A stretch of 64,000 bases of DNA from RYN-230 sp963813975 (GCA_963813975.1 CAWFAP010000004.1:434001-498000); one strand, 5' to 3'; positions 25,032 to 33,526 are shown, numbered from the stretch's first letter. Program-made: numbers and translations. The notes: generated by a model not told the origin, from the sequence alone.

Positions 25032-25899
25032 CCGGACGGGCTGGCCGGACCAGGCGGCGCCCGCTCCCCACGCCTGCGGGCACCACCCAGCTATCCCCTG
25101 CGGACGGCATGCCGGGTGACGCGCACATCCGCCCGCCCCTCAGCAGAGTCGGCCCCGGTGGAGCCCGTCTGCAGAACCTGTGCAGGAGGTGTGGAGCCCC
25201 GGATTCCAGGACGGCGGCCAGGGCCAGGCTCGGGGCCGGCCACAGGATCGGGGCCCGGACCAGGATCGGCATCGGGGCCGGCGGCGGAGCCGGCGGGGGA
25301 CTGCGGCGGGCGCGGGCCCGCCGGCGGAGCCGCCGGGCTGCCTCGATCACGCCGCTGACCACCACGGTCAGACCCAGGCCGACCAGGAGTCCGGCCCAGG
25401 GCCGCCCTTCGAAGGCCTGGCCGCCGAGCCTGCCGATGAAGAAGGCGTAGCTCGCCCACAGGACTCCGGCGATCGCGGTGCCGAGCACGAAACTGCGCCG
25501 GGGATACCCGATGAGACCGCAGGTGAGCGTCACCGCGGTACGGCCACCCGGGATAAACCGGCAGGCCACGATGATCCGGATGCCGTACTGGTCCAGGGAG
25601 CGCTGCGCCCACGAGCGCCGGCGCGCCCCCCGCTCGCCCGCGAAGATCCACCGGCTGACGGCCGGGCCGAACCGCCGGCCCAGCAGGTAGGCCGCATTGT
25701 CGCCGAGGAATGCGCCGAGCGCGGCCAGCGTCACCAGCACCCCGATCCGCGGGTCGGTGCTCCCCGCGGTCGCGACGCCGAGGGCGATCACCGCGGTCTC
25801 GCTGGGCAGGACCGGGATCAGCGCGTCGAGCGCGGGCACGAGGACCGCGACGAGGTAGGAAACCGGCGAGCCGATGTCGAGCTGGGCCAGGTCGATCAC
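24928..25899 (-). CDS. DedA family membrane protein with a long C-terminal extension
   Basis: 323 residues from a GTG at 25899 (GGGGGA five bases ahead). The DedA core (about 1-200) has VLPSETAVIALGVA, GAFLGDNAAYLLGRRFG and the essential CRFIPGGRT motif, with several membrane segments. DedA/VTT proteins flip undecaprenyl phosphate or phospholipids. After RRLRRRARARR a further 120 residues are Pro/Arg/Gly-rich with no structure and run 104 bp into the convergent gene at 24657-25031. This looks like read-through after loss of the original stop. The start overlaps the stop of a small membrane gene (GTGA). Confidence 0.82.
   Translation of the reverse strand: MIDLAQLDIGSPVSYLVAVLVPALDALIPVLPSETAVIALGVATAGSTDPRIGVLVTLAALGAFLGDNAAYLLGRRFGPAVSRWIFAGERGARRRSWAQRSLDQYGIRIIVACRFIPGGRTAVTLTCGLIGYPRRSFVLGTAIAGVLWASYAFFIGRLGGQAFEGRPWAGLLVGLGLTVVVSGVIEAARRLRRRARARRSPPPAPPPAPMPILVRAPILWPAPSLALAAVLESGAPHLLHRFCRRAPPGPTLLRGGRMCASPGMPSAGDSWVVPAGVGSGRRLVRPARPVRRGPDRTGGLRPGRTCPGWTRLRRSAGAPPARP
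25006..25041. terminator. 15-bp perfect inverted repeat overlapping a stop codon
   Basis: GCCCGTCCGGTCAGG (25006-25020) and its perfect complement CCTGACCGGACGGGC (25027-25041) flank a 6-base loop. The TGA of the RHIM-like gene (25029-25031) lies in the right arm. It should terminate the 22.6-25 kb transcript. It lies within the C-terminal extension of the convergent DedA frame. Confidence 0.75.
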
Positions 25900-26006
25900 C
25901 AGCGTCCCCCGCGGTGCCGGGAGCTCAGCAGCCGGGCCAGCACGACAGCCAGGGCCGCGCCGAAGATGATCCACGGCGCGATCACGATCAGGTCATTGCC
26001 GGTCAT
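25896..26006 (-). CDS. 36-residue single-span membrane peptide coupled to DedA
   Basis: ATG at 26006 gives MTGNDLIVIAPWIIFGAALA followed by VVLARLLSSRHRGGRW. One hydrophobic helix is followed by a positive tail, so the N-terminus is probably outside. The stop overlaps the DedA GTG start as GTGA, a common sign of coupled translation. No strong ribosome site is visible; a GTG two codons upstream is an alternative start. The gene is too small for usual annotation cut-offs, and the coupling and composition are the evidence for coding. Confidence 0.5.
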   Translation of the reverse strand: MTGNDLIVIAPWIIFGAALAVVLARLLSSRHRGGRW

Positions 26007-26204
26007 GCTCACAGTGCAGCCGGCCGGGGTGCCGGGCAGGTGGAGCTGCTGTGGCGACGGTGTGGAGCCGGGCCGCAGACCCGCGTCCGGGGCGGGCATC
26101 CGGGGTACCAGTCCCCTGCTGCGGGATCATGGAGACACGGCGCGGCGCGGGCGGGTGACCCGGCCGGGCCGCCGGGCGCAGGCGGGAAAGGCGGGTGGGC
26201 AGCC

Positions 26205-26900
26205 ATGGCGGCGACGGTGCTGGTCGTGGAGGACGAGCGCAAGCTGCGCGAGCTGGTGCGCTCGTACCTGGAACGGGCCGGGTTCACCGTGCTGACCACC
26301 GACTCCGGCGCGGAGGCGCTCACGCTGGCCGCATCGGCTTCCCCGGACCTGGTCATCCTCGACCTCGGCCTGCCGGACGTGGCCGGTGAAACCGTCGCCC
26401 GCGAGCTGCGCGCGGCCGGCCCCACCCCCATCCTGATGCTGACGGCCAGGAGCACCGAGGAGGACCGGATCCGCGGCCTGGAACTCGGTGCCGACGACTA
26501 CGTGACCAAGCCGTTCAGCCCGCGGGAACTGGTGCTGCGGGTCCAGGCCGTGCTGCGCCGCAGCAGCCCGGTGGCGGCCCAGGGCGTGGCCAGCTACGGC
26601 GGCGGCGAGCTGGTCATCGACGAGCCGCAGCGCCTGGCCACGGTGCGGGATACCGCGGTCGGGCTGACCCCGACCGAGTGGGGCGTGCTGGTGGCGCTGG
26701 CCACCGTCCCGGGCCGGGTGTACTCCCGGTTCGAGCTGATCAACCGGGTACGCGGGTATGAGTTCGAGGGTTACGAGCGCACCGTCAACTCGCACGTGAA
26801 GAACCTGCGCCGCAAGATCGAGGAGGACCCGGGCAACCCGCGCATCGTCCAGACCGTGCTGGGCGGCGGTTACCGGCTCGGCCTGCCGCGCGATGGCTGA
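26205..26900 (+). CDS. OmpR/PhoB-type response regulator
   Basis: 231 residues from an ATG at 26205. The receiver domain has acidic Glu9-Asp10, phospho-acceptor Asp53 (LVILDLGLPD), the TAR segment and Lys103-like KPF (DDYVTKPFSPREL). A winged-helix DNA-binding domain follows (LTPTEWGVLVALATVPGRVYSR, RTVNSHVKNLRRKIEEDP, VLGGGYRLG). The stop overlaps the start of the cognate kinase by 8 bp. Target genes are not evident, though the SRPBCC, SMR and DUF421 genes lie directly downstream. Confidence 0.93.
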   Translation: MAATVLVVEDERKLRELVRSYLERAGFTVLTTDSGAEALTLAASASPDLVILDLGLPDVAGETVARELRAAGPTPILMLTARSTEEDRIRGLELGADDYVTKPFSPRELVLRVQAVLRRSSPVAAQGVASYGGGELVIDEPQRLATVRDTAVGLTPTEWGVLVALATVPGRVYSRFELINRVRGYEFEGYERTVNSHVKNLRRKIEEDPGNPRIVQTVLGGGYRLGLPRDG

Positions 26901-28374
26901 CCCGGCCACGCCGGCGCACGTTCCGCCGCCGGCCGCCCCGCCGGCCCACGGGCCGGCGCCCGCCTGGCCCGCGCCCGGTGCCCCGGCCCGCAGTGGCGCC
27001 ATCGGCCTGCGCCTGGCGCTGGCGTTCCTGGGTGTGGCGCTGGTGGCGATCGCCCTGCTGGCCGGGCTGACCGCGGTGTTCTCCGCCGCCGACGTCTCGG
27101 CCCTGGCCGGACGGCAGCGGGCCCAGCTGGCCAGGGCGGTGGCGGTGGCCGCGGGCGCGGCCTGGGACCGCACGAACAGCCACGCCGCAGAGGACCTGGC
27201 CCCGGTGCTGGACCTGGCCGCACGCACCGGCGCGGATGTCCAGATCCGGGATGCGGCCGGCCTGCCGGTGGCATCCTCGCCCGGGTTCGCCGGTAACCCC
27301 GGCACCCAGCTCACCCGGCCAGTCGTGGTGCACGGCCAGCGGGTCGGGTCGGCGGTGGTCCGGTTCCGCGGATCGGGCCTGGGCGGGGCGGAGCAGAGCC
27401 TGCGCACTGCGCTGCTGCGGGCCATCGCCGGGGCGGCCGGGCTGGCGGCGCTGCTCGCGCTGGTGACGGGCCTGGCCGTGGCCCGGCGCATCACCCGGCC
27501 GGTGGAGCGGATCATCACCGTGACCCGGGCCATGGGCGGCGGGGACCGCGCCGCCCGGGTCGGCCCGGTCGCGGCGGTCGGCGAGCTGCGTGAGCTGGCC
27601 ACCGCGTTCGACCAGATGGCGGACACCCTGGACCGGCAGGAACAGCTGCGCCGTGACCTGGTGGCCGACGTGGCCCACGAGCTGCGCACGCCGGTCGCGA
27701 TCCTCCAGGCGGGCCACGAGGCCCTGCTCGATGGCGTGGTCGAGGCGACCCCGGACCAGCTGACCTCACTGCGTGACGAGGTGCTCCGGCTGGCCCGCAT
27801 GGTGGACGACCTGCAGACCCTGGCCGCGGCGGACGCCGCCACGCTGCAGCTGTCGCTGCGCCGCTGCGACCTGGCCGAGGTGACCGCGGCGGCCACCGAC
27901 AGCCTGGCCGGACGGTTCGAGGCGGCCAGCCTTACCGTCGAGCGGCAGCTCGCCCCGGCCTGGGTGATGGCCGACCCGCGCTGGCTGCATCAGGTGGTCA
28001 CGAACCTGCTCACCAACGCGCTGAAGTTCACCCCGGCCGGCGGCCGGGTGACTGTCCAGTCCGGGACGGCCGCCCAGTCCGGGACGGCCGCCCAGCGCGG
28101 GACCACCGCCGTCCCGGAGACCATCCGGTCCCCTGGCCCCACCGCCCGGCCGGCCGTGCTCCGGGTCACCGACACCGGCACCGGGATTCCCGCCGACGAG
28201 CTGCCGCACATCTTCGAGCGGTTCTGGCGCGGCCGGCGGGCGTCCCAGACCTCCGGCAGCGGCATCGGCCTCGCGGTGGCGGCCGAGCTCGCCCGGGCCC
28301 ACGGCGGCCAGCTCACCGCGAGCAGCCAGCCCGGGCGCGGAACCGAGATGACACTCACCCTGCCCGGGGCCTGA
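26893..28374 (+). CDS. sensor histidine kinase, HAMP-HisKA-HATPase
   Basis: 493 residues. A Pro/Ala-rich N-terminus precedes TM1 (LALAFLGVALVAIALLAGL, about 41-59), an extracytoplasmic sensor region (60-170), TM2 (AIAGAAGLAALLALVTGLAV), HAMP (TRPVERIITVTRAMGGGD), HisKA with His262 (ADVAHELRTPVA) and HATPase (LTNALKFTPAGG; DTGTGIPADELPHIFERFWRG; GSGIGLAVAAELARAHGG). A tandem array of three 18-bp units (28057-28110), encoding QSGTAA-like repeats, expands the loop after the N-box. Overlap with the regulator gene implies a two-component pair. Confidence 0.93.
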   Translation: MADPATPAHVPPPAAPPAHGPAPAWPAPGAPARSGAIGLRLALAFLGVALVAIALLAGLTAVFSAADVSALAGRQRAQLARAVAVAAGAAWDRTNSHAAEDLAPVLDLAARTGADVQIRDAAGLPVASSPGFAGNPGTQLTRPVVVHGQRVGSAVVRFRGSGLGGAEQSLRTALLRAIAGAAGLAALLALVTGLAVARRITRPVERIITVTRAMGGGDRAARVGPVAAVGELRELATAFDQMADTLDRQEQLRRDLVADVAHELRTPVAILQAGHEALLDGVVEATPDQLTSLRDEVLRLARMVDDLQTLAAADAATLQLSLRRCDLAEVTAAATDSLAGRFEAASLTVERQLAPAWVMADPRWLHQVVTNLLTNALKFTPAGGRVTVQSGTAAQSGTAAQRGTTAVPETIRSPGPTARPAVLRVTDTGTGIPADELPHIFERFWRGRRASQTSGSGIGLAVAAELARAHGGQLTASSQPGRGTEMTLTLPGA

Positions 28375-28461
28375 CCCGCGGGGCCCCGCCCGGGTTTCTT
28401 CACCCCGTCACCACACCAGGCCCACAATCCCTGCACCCGGCCCGGGTTACCTGGTCTCGTC

Positions 28462-28498
28462 GCCCTGATCCGAAACCCCCCGAGGTGCGGATCAGGGC
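28462..28498. terminator. 11-bp inverted repeat after the two-component operon
   Basis: GCCCTGATCCG (28462-28472) and CGGATCAGGGC (28488-28498) form a perfect stem around a 15-base loop in the 176-bp gap between the kinase and the SRPBCC gene. It can act as terminator or as a leader structure for the downstream gene. Confidence 0.5.
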
Positions 28499-28550
28499 GG
28501 CCCACCCGCCGCGGAGCTGGCGGCCCGCGGCACCGAGCAGAGGAGAGGAC

Positions 28551-29138
28551 ATGACCGCCCCGACTGAGGACCTGGTCCCCAACCAGGCCAGCACCGGACC
28601 GGCCTTCCCCGGGCCGGCCTTCCCCGGGCCCGCCTTCCCCGGGCCGGCGTTGCCCGTGCAGACCCACCGCATCTTCATCCGGGCCACGCCCCTGGAGATC
28701 TGGGACGCGCTGACCCGGCCGGGCTGGACCCAGAAGTACGGCTACCGGGCGCCGGCCCAGTACGAGATGCGGCCGGGGGGCGCGTACCGGGCCTTCGCCA
28801 GCGTGACCATGACCATGCACGGCGTCTGCGGCGTGGTCATCGAGGGCGAGGTCCTCGAGGCTGATCCGCCGCGGCGGCTCGTGCAGAGCTGGCACGCCCT
28901 GTTCGACGCCGTCACCCGGGCCGAGCCTGACACCCGGCTGACCTGGGAGATAGAGGAAGGGGACAGCGGCGTGAGCACGCTGACGCTCACCCACGACCTG
29001 GCGGGCGCGCCGGAAACGGCGGCACTGGCCGAGGGGCGGCCCGCGGCAGCGCGGTCAGGCATCCCGGGCGGCGGCTGGGCCTGGATCCTCAGCGACCTGA
29101 AGACGTTGCTGGAGACCGGCCGGCCGCTGGCCGCCTGA
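28551..29138 (+). CDS. SRPBCC/AHSA1-type protein
   Basis: 195 residues from the ATG at 28551 (AGGAGAGG ahead). After a Pro-rich N-terminus the START-like fold is seen as HRIFIRATPLEIWDALTRPG, MRPGGAYRAF, GVVIEGEVLEADPPRRLVQSW, TRLTWEIEE and the terminal helix SDLKTLLETG, a typical AHSA1/SRPBCC pattern for binding hydrophobic ligands. The N-terminal segment carries repeated FPGPA units (15-bp repeats over about 28600-28648) that look like slippage expansion. Its ligand is unknown. Confidence 0.85.
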   Translation: MTAPTEDLVPNQASTGPAFPGPAFPGPAFPGPALPVQTHRIFIRATPLEIWDALTRPGWTQKYGYRAPAQYEMRPGGAYRAFASVTMTMHGVCGVVIEGEVLEADPPRRLVQSWHALFDAVTRAEPDTRLTWEIEEGDSGVSTLTLTHDLAGAPETAALAEGRPAAARSGIPGGGWAWILSDLKTLLETGRPLAA

Positions 29139-29165
29139 CCAGGCCGGGTCAGGACCAGGTCCGCC

Positions 29166-29489
29166 ATGGCGTGGTTCCTCATCGTGGCCGCCGGCCTGTT
29201 CGAGACGGGTTTCGCGGTGCTGCTCAAGCAGAGCGCCCACTTCACCCGCCTGTGGCCCACGGTCGGCTTCGCGGCCTGCGCGCTGATCAGCTTCACCCTG
29301 CTCAGCCTGGCCCTGCGCCGGCTGGAAGTGGGGCCGGCCTACGCCCTCTGGACCGGCATCGGGGCGGCCGGCACGGCCGTGATCGGGATGGTCATCCTCG
29401 GCGACACCGTGTCGGCGGCCAAGCTGGTGTCGATCGGGCTGATCCTGGCCGGCGTGATCGGGCTCAACCTGTCCGGTGTTACGCCCTGA
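29166..29489 (+). CDS. small multidrug resistance (SugE/Gdx-like) efflux protein
   Basis: 107 residues and four membrane helices. The SMR glutamate is Glu13 (AAGLFETGFAVLLKQS), the site of proton/substrate exchange. GLFE and the ALWTGIGAAGTAVIGM helix with GPAYALW favour the SugE/Gdx branch, which exports guanidinium, over EmrE-like drug pumps. It follows the SRPBCC gene by 27 bp and may share its transcript. No guanidine riboswitch is recognisable in the short leader. Confidence 0.87.
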   Translation: MAWFLIVAAGLFETGFAVLLKQSAHFTRLWPTVGFAACALISFTLLSLALRRLEVGPAYALWTGIGAAGTAVIGMVILGDTVSAAKLVSIGLILAGVIGLNLSGVTP

Positions 29490-29933
29490 CCCGCCGGGCC
29501 GGAACCACCGCCCTCCTGCGCAGCGCGCAAGTCGCCCGCCGGTGAGGTCTTCGTTGCGGCGATCGATGCCGGTCCTGCGGGGCGCGCAGCGTGCGCGCCG
29601 GCCTGCGGGAGCGACACGCTGCGCACCTCCCCGGGCGGTTCGCCCGGCTTGGTTACTATCTGCCCGCGGAGGGCGGTGGGAATGGCGCTGGCACGCTGGC
29701 CTTCACCACCGGCACGCTCCCGGAATTGCTGATCATCGACCCGGTCCTGTCCGGGGCCCTGCTTTCCCTCGCGGTATGGATCACCGACCCGGCGTGGCTG
29801 CGCGCCCAGTGGGGCCCGCTGGCCCGCTGACACGGCGGCCGTGATCACTCCGCCGCGCGGCGCGGGCAACTCGCCTTAGGGTGCACGGGAAAGACGGGCG
29901 CGGGCCCGTCTTCCGAGCAGCCCGGAGGCCGGG
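29490..29933. other. intergenic stretch with a doubtful 79-codon frame
   Basis: An open plus-strand frame at 29591-29830 ends in TLPELLIIDPVLSGALLSLA followed by VWITDPAWLRAQWGPLAR, which looks protein-like. The first half is Arg-rich and not convincing, and no ribosome site is visible. It may be a decayed gene tail. Otherwise I see only GC-rich sequence leading to the DUF421 start. Confidence 0.3.
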
Positions 29934-30494
29934 ATGTGGCACGCCATGTTCATCGAGCAGATCCCGTTCGCGGAGAAGGTCCTCCGCACCGTCCTCGTGT
30001 ACGCGCTGATCGCCCTGCTGTTCCGGCTGACCGGCAAGCGCGGGCTCTCCAACATGAGCACGTTCGACTTCGTGGTGATCTTCCTGCTGTCCAACGTGGT
30101 CCAGAACGCGGTCATCGGTAACGACACCTCGCTGACCGGCGGGATCGTCGGTGCCGTCACCCTGGTGGCGGTCAACGCGCTCGTCAACCGGGTCGTCGCG
30201 AGCAACACCACCGCGGCGCGGATCTTCGATGGCCGCCCGACCACGGTGATCCGTGACGGGCACGTGGTCCAGCACGCCCTGGTGCACCTGGGCCTGCGGC
30301 GCAGCGAGGTCGATCACGCGGTGCGCATCCAGAACGGGGACGATGTCAGCGAGATAAAGAGCGGGGTCCTCGAGCCCGGCGGGCAGCTCGTGCTGAACCT
30401 CAAGCCGGTCGAGCAGGGTGCCACCAAGGGGGACGTGGCCGAACTCCGCGACCAGCTCAGCCGGATCGAGAGGCTGCTCGGCGCGGCGTCATGA
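29934..30494 (+). CDS. DUF421 membrane protein (YetF/YdfR-like)
   Basis: 186 residues. Three hydrophobic helices (VLRTVLVYALIALLFRLTGK, FDFVVIFLLSNVVQNAVI, TSLTGGIVGAVTLVAVNAL) precede a cytoplasmic domain with IFDGRPTTVIRDGHV and LRRSEVDHAVRIQNGDDVSEI. The RLTGKRGLSNMSTFDFVV block is diagnostic for DUF421. A C-terminal helix (KGDVAELRDQLSRIERLL) may form a coiled coil. Start ATG follows GGAGG. Physiological role is not established for this type. Confidence 0.9.
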   Translation: MWHAMFIEQIPFAEKVLRTVLVYALIALLFRLTGKRGLSNMSTFDFVVIFLLSNVVQNAVIGNDTSLTGGIVGAVTLVAVNALVNRVVASNTTAARIFDGRPTTVIRDGHVVQHALVHLGLRRSEVDHAVRIQNGDDVSEIKSGVLEPGGQLVLNLKPVEQGATKGDVAELRDQLSRIERLLGAAS

Positions 30495-30744
30495 GCGGCA
30501 CGCCTGAGGTCAGGTATGGGCTCCGGTGGTCTCCGCGCCCGGGCGGGCCGCGCCGACCTTCCCGGACGCGCTGAAGGAGTTCTTCCTGCGGATCTTCTCT
30601 CGGGATAGGTGAGCCATTGACGCCAATCTGGCCGGGCCGGGCCGGCTCAGTTCCCGTCACGTTATTGAAGGCCGAAATCGGACAATTTAACATCGGATCA
30701 AGGAGCGCCTGCCAATGGCCGTCCCAAGCGTGAGGTGACCCCGC

Positions 30745-31226
30745 TTCTGGACGGACCCCCGGTCAGCTGCACCCTGGAGTCCCCGCAGGCCGCGTTCCGG
30801 ATCGGCATCGACGGTTACAGCAGCTCGCCGGTGGAACGCCATTCAGGTCGTCGGCCAGACGCTCCGCGCGGGTGACAGCAGCACGGCCCCGGTGGTCCGC
30901 AGCGGCACCAGCTATACGCTGAAGGTGACCAATTCCGGCCATTCGGCGGACAGCTTTACCACTATGCAGAGCGGTTCGTGATGCGCCAATTCCAGCGCTG
31001 AGTGGATTGCCGGGGTGCCCGGCGGCAGCAGCGGCGTCCGCCCTCGGCCGGACTTCCACAGCTGGACGGAATCGGGCGCGACGGTAAAGGCCGGCTCCGC
31101 ACCCGGCGTCATCTCGTCCTGCACGATGAGATCACCATGATCAATTCCCTCCGGTGCCGCCAAGGCCTTCCCCGGGGCCTTAGCAGTGGTGGTAACAGCT
31201 TCGCTGCCACCTGGGAGCGCAGTTGA
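30745..31226 (+). pseudogene. decayed G1 (glutamic, eqolisin-type) endopeptidase
   Basis: Reading across frames recovers a G1-family protease. The series is PVSCTLESPQAAFRIGIDGY, SSSPVE, a frameshift, IQVVGQTLRAGDS, APVVRSGTSYTLKVTN, SFTTMQSG, an in-frame TGA at 30979-30981, CANSSAEWIAGVPGG, DFHSWTESGATVKAGSAP, a frameshift, EITMINSSGAAKAFPGAL, another shift, and SSGGNSFAATWERS with a TGA at 31226. NSSAEWI carries the conserved glutamate region. At least three frameshifts and one nonsense codon are needed, and the signal peptide and N-terminal part are absent. It is clearly inactive; the N-terminal border is uncertain. Confidence 0.72.
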
Positions 31227-31431
31227 TAACCCCAGGTCAGAGCCCATATGCCCCGCAGTCCGGTACGCCGGGCTGCGGGGCATTCGGGGGTTAATACCAC
31301 CCAAATACCGTACTAAGAGTCCCCCGTGGGTTAGGGTGCTGAGCTTGTCGGGCTTTCCGGCTGAGTCTCGCTGGTCACCGTGAACCCGTGGCCGCCGCAG
31401 CGGAAGGCACCCTGCGATCTGGGAGCCCCTT

Positions 31432-31905
31432 GTGGGTCCGTATCGCGTAATTCGTCGTCTTATGATCACTTTCCTGGCGACGGCATCCCTAGCGGCGATC
31501 CCCATCGCCACCACTTCCCAAGCCGCCTCCGCCGGGTCCAGGACCCCGCGGGAGGCGGCTTACATCTGGGCCTACCACCACATGGCGGGCCACTCGTACT
31601 GCTGGGGCGGCACCGGCCCGGGCTGCTACGACTGCTCCGGGGTGGTGATGGCCGCGTACGCCCGCGAGGGCATCCACTTCGGCCGGTCGACCACCGACAT
31701 GCTCAACTCGGGGCGGCTGATCCGGGAGAGCCAGCGCCAGGCACACCGCGGTGACCTGGCCTTCTACGGCAGCGGACATGTGGAGTTCTTCATCCGGCCT
31801 GGCCACACGTTCGGTGCCCTGGACGCCGGGACCCTGATCGGCTGGCATCGAGCGAACGCCTGGTGGCATCCCACGATGTTCTTCCGGGTCCGGGGCGCGG
31901 GCTGA
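31432..31905 (+). CDS. secreted NlpC/P60 (C40) cell-wall peptidase
   Basis: 157 residues with a signal peptide (RRLMITFLATASLAAIPIAT, cleavage near 32). The C40 domain follows: Cys68 in CYDCSGVVMAAY, His116 in GSGHVEFF and a third polar position near His138 (IGWHRAN). These enzymes cleave stem-peptide bonds of peptidoglycan. The GTG at 31432 is preceded by GGGAG; the ATG at 31462 is an alternative. Domain-only architecture with no binding module. Upstream is the decayed protease, which suggests a once larger secreted-hydrolase region. Confidence 0.87.
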   Translation: MGPYRVIRRLMITFLATASLAAIPIATTSQAASAGSRTPREAAYIWAYHHMAGHSYCWGGTGPGCYDCSGVVMAAYAREGIHFGRSTTDMLNSGRLIRESQRQAHRGDLAFYGSGHVEFFIRPGHTFGALDAGTLIGWHRANAWWHPTMFFRVRGAG

Positions 31906-32070
31906 TGCCGGCGGCCTGATCCGGGCCAGGCTGACCCACGGCGGGCCGGCCCGTCCCGCAAAGCCGGGCAGACCACCACCAACCTTTCCCAAACGGTTCG
32001 GGGCTGCGGTTAGCGCGCCCTGGCCCCGGGAACGCTGCTCATCGGGACCACCCGGGGGGGAGCGAGAGGC

Positions 32071-33522
32071 GTGGCGGTGCGAGCACGGCGGGGGCGGACG
32101 GCGCCGCGGTGGCGGCTGGCCGACCTGAGCCTGGAGGACCGGATCGCCAGGGGCCGGGCGGCGCGGCGCGAGTCACCCCGGTCGGGTCACGCCCGCTGGG
32201 AGCCCGCGCCGGGCCGCCCGGACCCGGTGACGCTGCTGCAGGATCAGGCGGCTACCCGGGTGCCGGAGCTGGTCCCCATCCGGTACGGCCGGATGCTGGT
32301 CTCGCCGGGCACCTTCTACCGGGGCGGCGCGCTGATCATGGCGTCCGACCTGGCGGCGACGCCCCGCAGCGGGGTCACGGTGCAGCTGTGCGGGGACGCC
32401 CACCTGTCGAACTTCGGCATGTTCGCCTCCCCGGAACGGCAGCTGATCTTCGACATCAACGACTTCGACGAGACGCTGCCCGGCCCGTGGGAGTGGGATG
32501 TGAAGCGGATGGCGGCCAGCTTCGAGATCGCCGGCCGCGACCTGGGGTTTTCCCCGGATGACCGGCGGGACATCGTGCTGGCCGGGGTGCGCGAGTACCG
32601 GGAGCAGCTGCGCGAGGCCTCCCGGATGCGGACCCTCGACGCGTGGTACGCGCACCTGGACGAGGAAACCATCCACGAGGGCATCGCCCAGGCGGTCCGC
32701 GGCAAGCAGCTGGGCAAGAAAGAGGCCCGGGAGGCCCGGCGGGACATGGCCAAGGCCCGGACCCGCGACAGCGTGCGGGTCCTGGCCCGGCGGGCCGGGA
32801 AGGTGGAGGGAGAGTTGCGGATCGTCCGCGACCCCCCGCTGATCACGCCCATCGAGGACCTGATCCTGTCCGCCGGGACCCGCGAGAGGGCGGAGCAGTC
32901 GGTCCGGAGACTGATCGCCCGCTACCGGCGGACGCTCGCGCACGACCACCACCCGATCGAGGAATTCCGGTACGCGCACATGGCCCGCAAGGTGGTCGGG
33001 GTGGGCAGCGTCGGCACCCGGTGCTGGATCTTCCTGATGCTGGGCCGGGACAACGACGATCCGCTGTTCCTGCAGGCGAAAGAGGCGCAGCCGTCGGTGC
33101 TCGAGGCGTTCGCCGGCCGGAGCCGGCTGGGCCAGCACGGCGAGCGGGTGGTCGTCGGCCAGCGGCTGATGCAGGCGGCCAGCGACATCTTCCTCGGCTG
33201 GCTCCGCGTCACCGACCTCGACGGCCAGCCCCGTGACTACTACATCCGGCAGTTCCACGACTGGAAGGGCTCCGCCGAGATCGAGACCATGCGGGTGCCC
33301 GGGGCGACGCTGTACGCCCGGATGTGCGGGGCCACGCTGGCCCGCGCGCACGCACGCTGGGGTGACCGGATCGCGATCGGCGCCTACCTTGGCCCCGGTG
33401 AGGTCTTCGACCGGGCCATCGCCGGCTTCTGCACGGTATACGCGGACCAGAACGAGCGGGACTATGACGCTCTGGCTCGGGCGGTGAGGTCGGGCCGGGT
33501 CCCGGCCGAGATGGGACTGTGA
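32071..33522 (+). CDS. DUF2252 protein
   Basis: 483 residues. Motifs typical of DUF2252 appear in order: FYRGGALIMASDLA, VQLCGDAHLSNFGMFASPER, FDINDFDETLPGPWEWDVKR, YIRQFHDWKGSAEIETM and LARAHARWGD. The CGDAHLSNFG and DFDE motifs recall aminoglycoside-phosphotransferase-like kinases, so a kinase-type fold is likely, but no substrate is known. A GTG start follows a purine-rich GGGGGGGAGCGAGAGG leader. It ends 5 bp from the convergent DUF574 gene. Confidence 0.9.
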   Translation: MAVRARRGRTAPRWRLADLSLEDRIARGRAARRESPRSGHARWEPAPGRPDPVTLLQDQAATRVPELVPIRYGRMLVSPGTFYRGGALIMASDLAATPRSGVTVQLCGDAHLSNFGMFASPERQLIFDINDFDETLPGPWEWDVKRMAASFEIAGRDLGFSPDDRRDIVLAGVREYREQLREASRMRTLDAWYAHLDEETIHEGIAQAVRGKQLGKKEAREARRDMAKARTRDSVRVLARRAGKVEGELRIVRDPPLITPIEDLILSAGTRERAEQSVRRLIARYRRTLAHDHHPIEEFRYAHMARKVVGVGSVGTRCWIFLMLGRDNDDPLFLQAKEAQPSVLEAFAGRSRLGQHGERVVVGQRLMQAASDIFLGWLRVTDLDGQPRDYYIRQFHDWKGSAEIETMRVPGATLYARMCGATLARAHARWGDRIAIGAYLGPGEVFDRAIAGFCTVYADQNERDYDALARAVRSGRVPAEMGL

Positions 33523-33526
33523 GCCG

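Noticed and set aside
29139..29165. Guanidine riboswitch ahead of the SMR gene
   Set aside because: The 27-bp gap is too short and has none of the conserved sequence.
31227..31431. Possible c-di-AMP (ydaO) riboswitch ahead of the NlpC/P60 gene
   Set aside because: Such leaders often precede cell-wall hydrolases in actinomycetes, but the conserved segments of that riboswitch are not present.
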